Assembly (NCBI GenBank): GCA_000729835.1
Contig: JFHB01000394.1
Coordinates: forward strand, 1 to 11,430
DNA: 11,430 nucleotides
Source of the DNA: Atkinsonella hypoxylon
Taxonomy: Eukaryota; Ascomycota; Sordariomycetes; Hypocreales; Clavicipitaceae
Direction of reading: 5' to 3'
Shown here: positions 1-7,773 of the stretch, piece after piece
Layout: the number at the start of each line of letters is the position of its first letter
How positions within the stretch are numbered: position 1 is the stretch's first letter
The notes under the pieces: generated by a model
What the model was told of the DNA's origin: nothing
The model's database searches: none
Seen by the model: the letters and a program-made list of their open reading frames with translations, nothing else
Position numbers and translations under genes: made by a program

Positions 1-242
1 GGGGGGGGGCGGACGCCTGTTTGTCGTCATCCAGGATGTATGTGATACTCGATGCCCTTTTTCTCCCTCTTTCTCTTCTTCCTCCCGGTCTCTTCCTGAT
101 CTGTTATGACAGGCTCATACGTCGTAAATCGCCTGCGGTAGCGCAGAACTTGCGTAACCTTACCAAAAAGTATAATTCTTTGTCAATATCATTCTGGCAC
201 TGGTTGGTGGTCGAGGTAAGTGACGGTAATTATTACTATTAC

Positions 243-276
243 ACCTAGGTACCTACTTTGCAGAGTACTCCGTACT
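243..276. repeat. Overlapping palindromes ACCTAGGT / TAGGTACCTA, with AGTACTCCGTACT
   Basis: ACCTAGGT (243-250) and TAGGTACCTA (246-255) are perfect overlapping palindromes. They are followed at 264-276 by AGTACTCCGTACT, whose AGTAC ends are mutually complementary. A related palindrome occurs at 506-515. From memory, motifs of this kind are abundant in spacers of Sordariomycete genomes. Their role is unknown to me, and I treat them as a dispersed short repeat rather than a proven binding site. Confidence 0.6.
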
Positions 277-287
277 TGCCCACCACT

Positions 288-330
288 CCATATCCCATAT
301 CCCGTATCCCATATCCCATATCCCCATATC
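288..330. repeat. CCATATC heptamer tandem repeat
   Basis: Six copies of the 7-base unit CCATATC lie head to tail. The third copy (302-308) reads CCGTATC, and one extra C at 323 precedes the last copy. The array is in the gene-free spacer about 750 nt upstream of the first gene. It resembles a replication-slippage minisatellite. No function can be read from it. Confidence 0.85.
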
Positions 331-505
331 CATCTTGACTTCTATTCTCGTTCCTTCCCCAACATCTGAACCCCACCGGTTCTCATTTTCATCCTCACTT
401 GCTTCCTCCCCTCTTCTTCTCCAACTGTCGCCTTGTGCTGGTTTCAGCTCATCCAGCATGCTCACATGGCCAGTCGATAGTCAACCCCGATAGTGCTGCA
501 TTCCA

Positions 506-515
506 TACCTAGGTA
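506..515. repeat. Palindrome TACCTAGGTA
   Basis: This perfect 10-base palindrome shares the core ACCTAGGT with the element at 243-250. It lies 561 nt upstream of the membrane-protein start codon. It may be another copy of the same dispersed spacer motif or a site for a dimeric DNA-binding protein. The sequence does not decide between these. Confidence 0.55.
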
Positions 516-819
516 CACTACGTCTCGGTGACACCCTCGACTGAACATAAACTTCATTCCTGCCATTTTCAATTATACACACGAGCAGACCATCCCTCTT
601 GCCCTTTGTTCTATTGCTGGCTTTCTTCACATCTTCAGCAAGCTGGGGAAGAAACGCTGGATGTATCTGAAAAACCAGACCACAAATTTATCCAGAAAGC
701 TTACCCAAAACTCCAACGCACGTTGTTCCACTGGCCCGGATCAACGCTTCATGGGACTATTTTCTTATGATCCTCATCTTCTATCCTCCTCATTGATAGA
801 CACCAAATCTATATCCTTT

Positions 820-826
820 CCAATCA
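820..826 (+). promoter_or_regulatory. Candidate CCAAT box upstream of the membrane-protein gene
   Basis: CCAATCA lies 250 nt before the ATG at 1076, a plausible place for a site of the fungal CCAAT-binding HAP complex. The match is short and could be chance. Confidence 0.3.
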
Positions 827-1075
827 AATAGACTGCATCGGCAATTGAGCATTGGCAACCTCTGCTTTCCTGAAGAGGATAACCACCACAATCAGTCTTG
901 CGAGCTATCCCATTATTTCGACACAGTAACACCAGGAGTGACGACGTATCCTTACTAGCGGGCAAGCTTGGTTTACCGGAGAGGTCCTTTATTTCCATCC
1001 TTTAATCTCGTTCTCCAACGAGTATTTACCCAACAGACACCTCGGAGGCCAGCGCGGCCTGCTTAAACGCCTAAA

Positions 1076-2428
1076 ATGGCGCGAGCTAGTGTACTTATCA
1101 TCTCTGGCACACTGGCTGTGATTGCTACAATCACAACCATTGGCCTTGAAATAGCCTCTTGCACCTATGCCGCAGATAATTCTTCTTTGATTGGGGTGTC
1201 AGGCGCAGCTGCTGCCCTAGAGTCTGTTGCTCTCGTCATTCTCCTAGCACTCGGCACAATTGAACACATTCAAACTAGGATTCCATCATCTTGGGTTCGA
1301 TCCAGATTATCCTTTATCTCACAACTGCTCGTCTGTATCGTTGCTGCCTCGACTTCCATAGCGGCTCTAATCGTGCACCAATCAACACTAGAGAACCAGA
1401 ACGATTCTCTTGTTGATATCAGACGAAGGATTTTTGTAGGACTGACAATAGTTTTGGCCATTGCCGCTGTGTTTCAGGCCTTTTTCATCAGCGCCTACTT
1501 CCTGTTCTGCCGCCATATCGCTCTCGGATCCCTTTCGTCGGCCTTCCACTCCACTGAGGACAACCGCAACACACATGTCAAGGGCATTCGCTACAGCCAA
1601 ACCACGGCTATTACCTTGGATCAAGAAATGGCGTCGGTGAAAGGGAAGGATTCTCTGATGTCCAAGCATCAGAGAGCTGTCATGGGCCCAATTGACTGCC
1701 TCAGAGCCTCGGTTACGCAGGCTATCCGACCAACGTACTCGAGGACCCAAATGCTAGAATCTAAGTGGCGCAGCCCGACGTCATTGGGAGCAAGAGCGCC
1801 TCGCACGAGTATGGACACATCCTTCGACTCCTGGGACACATCATCTGTGGATGCACACAATCGACAGGCAGTCATGGAACTATCATTATCGCCCACATCT
1901 CTCAAGATGGCTATGGCTCTCCCCACTACAACCCTCGATGTAGAGTCCTTGGAGCCCCCTCGAGTATTGCGCAGGACAGAGAGCTATGACTCTAGTATAC
2001 ACTCACAACAAGAAGCGAATAGTGTTTCCCATGACGGCTCCATCAACGAGATGCACATCCATCCACTCTTTCGATCTTGTTCTCCTACGCCGCCATCCGC
2101 TGCAACACCTGGAACCAGTCTCTTCGCTGCCCGTCAAGCCAGCCAGGTCATCTCCCATCACGGCAGCCCACAGTCTCTAAAACGTCTTCGGAGTGGTAGC
2201 TTCCCCGTAGGACGAAGCCCGCTCACCCATCCAACCAGTCATAGAAATGCAAGACGAGGTGAAACGATGGGAGATGAAAACACCTCGCAGACAGATGCCA
2301 GCACGAGAAACGGGATGAGAATGACACCGCCTGCCCCAGATTGGCTCTTGAGTCCGACAATGAACGCCAGCCTCGAGTCCTTCAAAGAGCTCAGGGACAA
2401 CACAAGGACAAGACCGGTGAGGTCTTGA
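1076..2428 (+). CDS. Uncharacterised fungal four-TM membrane protein with long Ser/Pro-rich tail
   Basis: A single uninterrupted frame of 450 residues. The start is well supported: AAAATGG context, and the hydrophobic region begins at once. Four hydrophobic segments are visible at about residues 6-28, 38-60, 78-100 and 120-145, with short loops; the first loop contains an N-S-S glycosylation sequon at 35-37. The remaining 300 residues are hydrophilic, rich in Ser, Thr, Pro and Arg, and probably cytoplasmic and phosphorylated. Within the tail, short islands stand out: FDSWDTSSVD (250-259), a HPLFR...TPPSAATPGT stretch (329-347), and PDWLLSP near residue 421. From memory, similar islands occur in unnamed proteins of other filamentous ascomycetes, so the family is probably conserved, but I know no function. 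The four-TM plus tail layout recalls MARVEL-type or SUR7/PalI-type cortical proteins, but no diagnostic motif of those families is evident. It lies 760 nt upstream of RAD23 on the same strand. Confidence 0.85.
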   Translation: MARASVLIISGTLAVIATITTIGLEIASCTYAADNSSLIGVSGAAAALESVALVILLALGTIEHIQTRIPSSWVRSRLSFISQLLVCIVAASTSIAALIVHQSTLENQNDSLVDIRRRIFVGLTIVLAIAAVFQAFFISAYFLFCRHIALGSLSSAFHSTEDNRNTHVKGIRYSQTTAITLDQEMASVKGKDSLMSKHQRAVMGPIDCLRASVTQAIRPTYSRTQMLESKWRSPTSLGARAPRTSMDTSFDSWDTSSVDAHNRQAVMELSLSPTSLKMAMALPTTTLDVESLEPPRVLRRTESYDSSIHSQQEANSVSHDGSINEMHIHPLFRSCSPTPPSAATPGTSLFAARQASQVISHHGSPQSLKRLRSGSFPVGRSPLTHPTSHRNARRGETMGDENTSQTDASTRNGMRMTPPAPDWLLSPTMNASLESFKELRDNTRTRPVRS

Positions 2429-3188
2429 CGAAATTATGAATGACTAATTTATACTATTGATTTAGAGCGTATAACGAGCGATGATTTGAGATTCATCATT
2501 TCATTTGTATATGGATAAGGGAAAACGGAGGTAGACGGGGAAAATGCTAGTTTCACCATTGTATGTGCGACTTACGATGTGAATGGCATTATTATAATGT
2601 GCAGATGGACAAGCATTGTGCATAGAAGCAGATCCGATGCTATTCCTTAGAAAGATTGTTGGCCTTGCTAGCAGCACACCTCAAAAACATGCAAATACAT
2701 CATGATTACTTACCTGTTCGCCTGCCTGAACCTACTGCGAACTTGTGCGTAACGCGTTTCTGTGATAGCTTGACAGTGCGACACGGCAACCTTGGCTGAT
2801 GAACAGGAAGGAGTTCACAAAGCACCTAGCTACCAAGGTCGACATGAAGGCGTTTGTCCGTAGTTGCGCAGAGCTATATCAGGTGGCTGAAGCAGCACTA
2901 ATAATAAAGTCAATTGCAGCTGGTGACTGGCGAGCGAAAGTGGCACGACCAGATTAGGTCTAAAGTCTGGACCGGGTGTCGGTTGGCTGTCTTTGTCTAG
3001 TCGAGACCCCACTTGACCGGGACCACAACGAACTGCCCAAACCCAAATCAACCTGGACGAGCTTTGGTAGGTAGTTAGGCTTCCGTCATCTCTCGTCATC
3101 AACCTCAACCGCACGATACAGACCAAATATCTTCACTGACGACTTGTTTATTTTCGCAGCCGTTTAGCTGCAGCACCTCTCGTCCAAA
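2429..3188. other. Spacer: 3' end of the membrane-protein gene and RAD23 promoter
   Basis: No gene was recognised. The first part is AT-rich and should hold the 3' UTR of the upstream gene, although no canonical AATAAA lies close to its stop codon; an AATAAA sits far downstream, near 2902. The right part is the RAD23 promoter and leader, with a possible leader intron at about 3067-3159. A 98-codon minus-strand frame at 2830-3126 has no recognisable features and is taken as chance. Confidence 0.5.
3067..3159 (+). other. Possible intron in the 5' leader of RAD23
   Basis: The stretch ending at 3159 looks like a true fungal acceptor: CACTGAC as branch site, then a T-rich run, then CGCAG, 29 nt before the RAD23 ATG. 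Donor candidates are GTAGGT at 3067 and GTAGTT at 3071. If used, the intron would be about 93 nt, similar to others in this gene. It is not needed for the reading frame, so the call rests only on signal resemblance. Confidence 0.35.
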
Positions 3189-4898
3189 ATGAAGGTCACA
3201 TTTAGAGTAAGCCCTGCTTGCCCCGCCCCTTCATCACATTTGCCAGGCTATCTGCCGCTTAGGATGGGCTTGGATTCTCGGCGCAAGCTGTGCGGGGGGA
3301 AAAAAATTCAAAAAATATGCAAAATGAAAAATGATAAAACCAGGCGCTATATCCCCCCTATTTTTCTCCTTCACAAACGCATGCCAACTCCAGAGACTGA
3401 CGCAACTTGCTCTTCCACAGGATCTGAAACAGCAAAAGTTCGTCCTCGAGGTCGAACCTACGGATCTTGTACGTCGAACCGCCACTCTTGGCTGCAAAAC
3501 ACTCAACACCTTTCAGATGACTTAAGACCTCGTTAACTGATACGAGCTCACAGATTTCCGCTGTCAAAGAGAAGATTTTAGGAGAAAAAGGATGGGACCC
3601 CAAGCATCAGAAGCTCATTTACTCTGGTTCGATTTGCCCATTCGAAGTCTACAATGCTGTGATTTATGGTTAATGTTTGCGCAGGGAAAATCCTGAAAGA
3701 TGATGAGACAGTGGCTTCCTATAACGTTGAAGAAAAAGGCTTTGTCGTATGCATGGTGAACAAGGTATGATTGCAACACACTCCAGGTCGATTCGTGGAC
3801 TGAGGAACGATATGGACTAAATATTTTAATAGCCAAAGGAGAAGCCCGCTCCCGCCGCTGAGTCTTCATCCGCCGCTTCGCCTACCACTCCCGCCCATCC
3901 CGTTGCCAGCACTCCTACAGTTCCAGCTGCTCCGGCTCAGTCGTCCTCCCACCAGTCGGCCGTTCCTGCTACGCCGACTCCTCAACGCTCTGGTGAAGCT
4001 GGCAGTGGCAGTCAGGGTACTTCAGGCCTGGCTATGGGCGCCGAACGGGCTGAAGCTATCGCTAACATGGAAGCCATGGGGTTTGAGCGCAGTCAGATCG
4101 AAGCCGCCATGCGCGCGGCTTTTAACAATCCCGACCGCGCCGTAGAGTACCTCCTGAACGTACGAATATGAGGAAGGCCTTGACCCAATATTGATTCTAA
4201 ATTCTGACGAGTCTTCAAATATAGGGCATCCCCGAGAACATTCAACAAGAACAACAAGCACGCCAAGCATCTGCAGCTGCTACACCGGCACAAACTGCTC
4301 CCTCAGCGACGGAAGGAGGCGATGGCGAGGGAGGTGTCAACCTGTTTGATCTTGCCGCTCAGCACGGAGGAGCCCGAGGAGGGAGTGGTGGTGGCAATGC
4401 TGCTGCAACTGCTGCCGCCGCTGCAGCATCAGCAGGTCAAGGTGGAGATTTGGGAAACCTCGATTTCCTACGCAACAATCCTCAGTTTCAACAGCTTCGC
4501 CAGGTTGTTCAGCAGCAGCCACAGATGCTCGAGCCCATTCTGCAACAACTCGGCGCCGGTAACCCGCAACTTGCGCAGCTGATTGCCTCTAACCCCGACC
4601 AATTCCTCCAGCTTCTTGGCGAAAGCGCTGACGACGACGTTCCCTTGCCTCCTGGCGCACAAGCTATTTCCGTCACCGAAGAGGAACGTGACGCCATTGA
4701 GCGGGTAAGTCTTCCGAGACATGGTTGAAACATGCCTGGCAAAGTGTCCAATGATTACTGACATTGAACTAGTTATGTCGATTGGGTTTCGACCGCGACC
4801 AGGCCATCCAGGCTTACTTTGCATGCGACAAAAACGAAGAGCTCGCAGCCAACTTTCTATTCGATCAACCTGACGACGATGAGCCTTCTACGAATTAA
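3189..4898 (+). CDS. RAD23: UV excision repair protein Rad23 (UBL-UBA1-XPC-binding-UBA2)
   Basis: Rad23 stabilises the damage sensor Rad4 (XPC) in nucleotide excision repair. It also carries ubiquitylated proteins to the proteasome through its UBL domain. Exons: 3189-3206, 3421-3468, 3554-3626, 3685-3764, 3833-4159, 4225-4704 and 4773-4898; all introns are GT-AG, and the junctions were chosen because they restore the family sequence. The product is 383 residues, close to yeast Rad23 (about 400). Residues 1-73 form the ubiquitin-like domain, starting MKVTFRDLKQQ. Residues 74-137 are an Ala/Pro/Ser linker. UBA1 is about 143-182, with the MGF loop at 155-157. Residues 183-257 are a Gln-, Gly- and Ala-rich linker. 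The XPC/Rad4-binding domain is about 258-314 (LDFLRNNPQFQQLR...). UBA2 is about 335-374, with LGF at 346-348. The first exon encodes only six residues. All domains look intact. The gene is tail-to-tail with BDP1. Confidence 0.97.
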
Positions 4899-5712
4899 AT
4901 GCTAGAGCAAAGAGCAATAGGGTGGCAAGGACAACAGAACCAGTAGAGACAGAAGCGGAGAACTCGAGGGCATTTACGAATTTTTTTGTTATGATTATGA
5001 AAATGAGGAATCTCGTCGCAGAATCGTGGAAGCTGCTTCAGTAGCACGAGGGAATGGCATCACATGCTGGTGCTGAAACTCGGAAAGAATATCAAATGTG
5101 ACGTGAAGTGTAACAAGAAGAGAAATGTATGGTTGTATTCCAAACAGCCTACCTGCCCAGGTAGTTGTGAGGAGTCGACTCGTAGGCGATACCACATGTG
5201 CTTTCAATAATGAAATGGGAAATCCTACTTTGATCTGCATTGGGATTCGGCAGAGGGGGATTTGCTAAAGTGGAGCACGAAGCACTTGGTGGGTTGTCAA
5301 TTGTCAAATTCGTAGGTTGAGCACTTCATGTGCCCTAGCAGATGAATTAACTTGGCTGAACAAACATGTACGGCCGCACCCTCTAAACACGGCTATATAT
5401 GCTCAGACTCAGCCCCGAGTTGCTGGGCATTCATATGAGCCCATTGGTAATGGGATTGCCTGAGGACATTGTAACATAGCACTTGCGGTGCGGGTATGTC
5501 TTCTAGCCTAGGCTGGGCACACGAATTCAAAGTTGACAATAGCAGATTGACTCTATAATGGTTTCTTACTCTACGCATCGCTCGCTTCTTGTCCTCGGTA
5601 TGAAAGGACCCTGTGCAATCCAATAACTCCAGCCGGGTATCATTACAACGTCTCATCATGCACGCCTCTTATCCGACCCGTTCGCCATGACCGCAGAACA
5701 CAGTCCTCCCTA
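4899..5712. other. Convergent spacer between RAD23 and BDP1
   Basis: This 814-nt stretch should contain the 3' UTRs and polyadenylation sites of both converging genes. I see no coding region: the minus-strand frames at 4995-5240 and 5393-5659 lack recognisable protein features. A T-rich run at 4981-4987 follows the RAD23 stop. The only distinctive element is the inverted repeat at 5149-5164. The length is generous for two 3' UTRs, so an unrecognised small or non-coding transcript is possible but unsupported. Confidence 0.5.
5149..5164. repeat. Inverted repeat CTACCTG-CC-CAGGTAG
   Basis: Perfect 7-base arms are separated by two C residues. The arms share ACCT/AGGT with the palindromes at 243-255 and 506-515, suggesting the same dispersed spacer motif. 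Lying between two 3' ends, it could form a small hairpin in either transcript. A role in termination is speculative. Confidence 0.6.
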
Positions 5713-7476
5713 CTAGCCCTCCTGCGCAATGGGCTGCCCATCAAGCCCGTACTGAACAGGCTGCTTCCCCTTCTTCCTCTTGCTACCGCGCTCTTCCTGA
5801 TCCGCAAAGAGCTCCTCGCGCTTCTTGCGCATAATCTCCGCCTGCTCATCCGCAATCCGCTGCCTCTCTGCCTCATATCTCTCCTGGATCTCCCTGTGCT
5901 CCGCCTCAATAGTCTCGACGGGCTCGTACTCTGTGCCCGTGAAGGCGCGGTACTCGTCAATGTCAATCTTGATGGTCTTCTCGCCGATGAGCGCTGCGTC
6001 GATGAGCGCTGGGTTGTGGCGCTCCTCGCGGTTGAATTTGAGCTTGACGTGGCGCCGCTGCTTGCCGGGGAACATGCGGGAGATCATCTCGAATTCGGTG
6101 CCAAACATGCGGAGCCCGCGGTAGAAGAGCTCTGTTTCCGTCTCGGTCCAATGGTTGGGGCCTTTGAGCTTGGAGGTGTTCATGAAGGAGGCCGAGGTGA
6201 TGAGGTGGGTGAAGTCGTTTTCCTCCACGGTTTCCATGTCTTCGCCTGATCGGGCGGCTGCCGCGCGGGCATGGCGGTCCATGACGAGGGAGTTTTGGTC
6301 CACGACAATTTGACCGTCTACGATGCGGAACTGCGGTCCTGATGTGGCGGCTGGGGCTGGGGCTGGGGTAGATCCGTTGGCCGGCGTGTCGGAGTTAGCT
6401 GTTGGCCTCGTGCCATTGGGAGCGGGCGATTGCGATGCTTTGCTGGTGCCATCGGCGGCTTCGCTGGTTGTGTCGCCGTCTTTTTCAAGTTTGGCTTTTA
6501 GACGGGCTTTGCGTTCGCGCTCGCGCAGTTCGTCGTGCCGGCTGAATTTCTTGCCGATGCGCAGATCCTTTGTCAGGTCGGACATTTTGAGCTTCTGCAG
6601 GTCGACAACTTGGTTTTCGGCATCTTCAGGTGTCGGCGAGCGCGCTTGTCTGGATCTAGATCGGGAGACATTCACATTCGGGATAGATGTTTTACGTTTT
6701 CGCGCGGCAGGGGTTCGGCTTTCTCCATTTTCTTGACGATTCGATCGCTTTTGGCACTTCTTCGGCCGTGCTAATTCGCCTGGAGCGGTTCCGTCGTCTG
6801 GCGGTACGTTTTCACTTGCTTTGGTGGACCGTTTCCTCGTTGCTCGCTTTGGCGCCGCTTTAGGGAGTGTGACTGCTGGCAATTGTTCTGTCGCGGCAGT
6901 TATAAACGCTTCGCGGCTTTCTTCTACAGATTCTGAGGGCTTCGACGCGGAATTCTCTTCTGTTGGCGCTTCGGTTTCGTCGGCAGCCGTGTCTGGTGAG
7001 GGTTGTGGTGGGAGTGTGGCAGCCGACTGGCGTTGCGTGCGGGTGCTTCGTATTGACTCGGGCTGGGGGACTGGCGCGGCAGGTTCGACTACAGGGCTGG
7101 GCTCTACACTCTCTTCTCTTTGAGATGCGATCTCTTCCGTCTGTGGCCTTAAGGAGGCTGGCGCCGTGTCTGAATGTTGGCCGTAGGATGCCCGCCGCGT
7201 ACTTTGTCTCGTAGCCGTAGGTGATTCCTTCTGCGGTTGACTTGGCCCTTCGCCGGCGGCAACCTGCGATTCTGTCCGCCTCGACGAACCGTTTTCGGGC
7301 TCTCCTTCAACAGAATCTGTCTCGTCATCTAGCGTTGGCTCCTGAGGCACCTCGGTCGCGGGTTGCGGTGTTGGGGTCGCCGTGGGCTTTGCGGCTGGAG
7401 CCGACGGACGTGCTCGTGCAACCGGAGCCTTGGGTTTGAAGGCGAGCCCGCCTTTCTTCTTAAACATGGAATTCAT
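5713..7476 (-). CDS. BDP1: Transcription factor TFIIIB subunit B'' (Bdp1), SANT domain
   Basis: Bdp1 joins Brf1 and TBP to form TFIIIB, which recruits RNA polymerase III to tRNA, 5S and U6 genes in the nucleus. One uninterrupted frame encodes 587 residues, near the size of yeast Bdp1 (594). Residues 1-290 are low-complexity (Pro, Ala, Glu, Ser, Thr) with basic patches near 208-220 and 236-248 that could be nuclear localisation signals. A conserved block, KMSDLTKDLRIGKKFSRHDE, lies near 296-316. GQIVVDQNSLVMDRHA follows at about 388-405. The extended SANT/Myb domain is about 440-495: HWTETETELFYRGLRMFGTE, then MISRMFPGKQRRHVKLKFN, as in Bdp1 of other eukaryotes. The C-terminus (about 522-570) is a charged Glu/Arg helix ending in a basic KRKKGK patch. 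I chose the ATG at 7476 (MNSMFKKKGG); 7467 (MFKKKGG) is an equally good alternative. The frame stays open upstream to an ATG at 7653, but that part is translated poly-T and unlike the family. Confidence 0.94.
   Translation of the reverse strand: MNSMFKKKGGLAFKPKAPVARARPSAPAAKPTATPTPQPATEVPQEPTLDDETDSVEGEPENGSSRRTESQVAAGEGPSQPQKESPTATRQSTRRASYGQHSDTAPASLRPQTEEIASQREESVEPSPVVEPAAPVPQPESIRSTRTQRQSAATLPPQPSPDTAADETEAPTEENSASKPSESVEESREAFITAATEQLPAVTLPKAAPKRATRKRSTKASENVPPDDGTAPGELARPKKCQKRSNRQENGESRTPAARKRKTSIPNVNVSRSRSRQARSPTPEDAENQVVDLQKLKMSDLTKDLRIGKKFSRHDELRERERKARLKAKLEKDGDTTSEAADGTSKASQSPAPNGTRPTANSDTPANGSTPAPAPAATSGPQFRIVDGQIVVDQNSLVMDRHARAAAARSGEDMETVEENDFTHLITSASFMNTSKLKGPNHWTETETELFYRGLRMFGTEFEMISRMFPGKQRRHVKLKFNREERHNPALIDAALIGEKTIKIDIDEYRAFTGTEYEPVETIEAEHREIQERYEAERQRIADEQAEIMRKKREELFADQEERGSKRKKGKQPVQYGLDGQPIAQEG
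6351..6368. repeat. CTGGGG triplicate inside BDP1
   Basis: Three CTGGGG hexamers in a row encode an alternating Pro-Ala run in the Bdp1 linker just before the conserved GQIVVDQ block. As the unit is six bases, copy-number changes keep the frame. The G-rich strand is the template strand of BDP1. Confidence 0.6.
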
Positions 7477-7483
7477 TTCGAAG

Positions 7484-7497
7484 AAAAAAAAAAAAAA
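7484..7497. repeat. Poly(dA:dT) run of 14 next to the BDP1 start
   Basis: Fourteen A residues on the + strand are T residues in the BDP1 sense, ending seven bases before its first ATG. Such tracts mark core promoters and transcription starts in fungi. The homopolymer is also liable to sequencing error and length variation. Confidence 0.85.
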
Positions 7498-7766
7498 GGA
7501 GTGTTGGTGATTACTAGCCAGGGTTGAGTCGGTCACAAATATATCATGTCTGGTCCATTTCACGGCTGAGTATGGCTTGTGTTTTCTGGTTGTCTTGCGG
7601 AGAGAACTCGACGAACCGGAGCAAACTGAGCGATTGGTTAATGAATAGCACAATCTACTATTCCGTATTCAAGAATGAAAAAAAAGAGAAGTGGGGCTTA
7701 CTCGGCCATCCACGTTATCTGTCTACAGGCGACGTTTAACCGGCAGCAGGCTTCGATAAGAGCAGC

Positions 7767-7773
7767 CCAATCA
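7767..7773 (+). promoter_or_regulatory. Candidate CCAAT box between BDP1 and BRE1
   Basis: CCAATCA stands 284 nt from the BRE1 ATG at 8051 and 291 nt from the BDP1 ATG at 7476, nearly the midpoint, with a GATAAG seven bases to its left. A site for the HAP complex serving both genes is plausible. The match is short, so this remains a candidate. Confidence 0.4.

Larger units (their letters stand above)
1..1075. other. Gene-free upstream spacer
   Basis: No supportable coding region was seen on either strand. Open frames here are at most about 80 codons, low in complexity or unlike any family I recognise, with no convincing splice structure. The stretch opens with nine G residues, then holds pyrimidine-rich DNA, a short CCATATC tandem repeat (288-330), palindromic spacer motifs (243-276 and 506-515) and a CCAATCA element at 820-826. 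The right end is the promoter and 5' leader of the membrane-protein gene starting at 1076. A 5' leader intron or a non-coding transcript cannot be excluded from sequence alone. Confidence 0.6.

Noticed and set aside
21..248. 75-codon frame with a hydrophobic N-terminus
   Set aside because: Pyrimidine-rich DNA read in this frame gives Leu/Phe runs by composition alone, and the frame ends in a Tyr run from TA-rich DNA. No family resemblance or gene signals.
774..998. Minus-strand frame of 74 codons upstream of the first gene
   Set aside because: No recognisable motif or splice extension, and it lies in the promoter region of the gene at 1076.
1046..1060. AGGCC-AGCGC-GGCCT inverted repeat just before the first gene
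   Set aside because: Five-base arms in GC-rich DNA are common, and there is no further support for a regulatory hairpin.
1388..1926. Minus-strand frames of 120 and 85 codons inside the membrane-protein gene
   Set aside because: They are antisense to a well-supported coding frame and have no protein features of their own.
2752..2757. ACGCGT (MluI cell-cycle box) 432 nt before RAD23
   Set aside because: A single six-base palindrome is expected a few times in a window of this size. One copy without clustering is not evidence of cell-cycle control.
3626..3632. GGTTCGA, resembling a tRNA B box (also at 7082-7088)
   Set aside because: The flanking bases do not continue the B-box consensus, and no cloverleaf was apparent. 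One copy spans an intron donor and the other is inside BDP1 coding DNA.
4468..4824. 118-codon minus-strand frame over RAD23 exons 6-7
   Set aside because: Shadow of the XPC-binding and UBA2 coding sequence; it crosses intron 6 without any logic.
5825..7214. Several long plus-strand frames opposite BDP1
   Set aside because: They arise from the GC-rich codons of BDP1 on the other strand. The BDP1 frame carries the SANT domain and conserved blocks; the opposite frames carry nothing recognisable.
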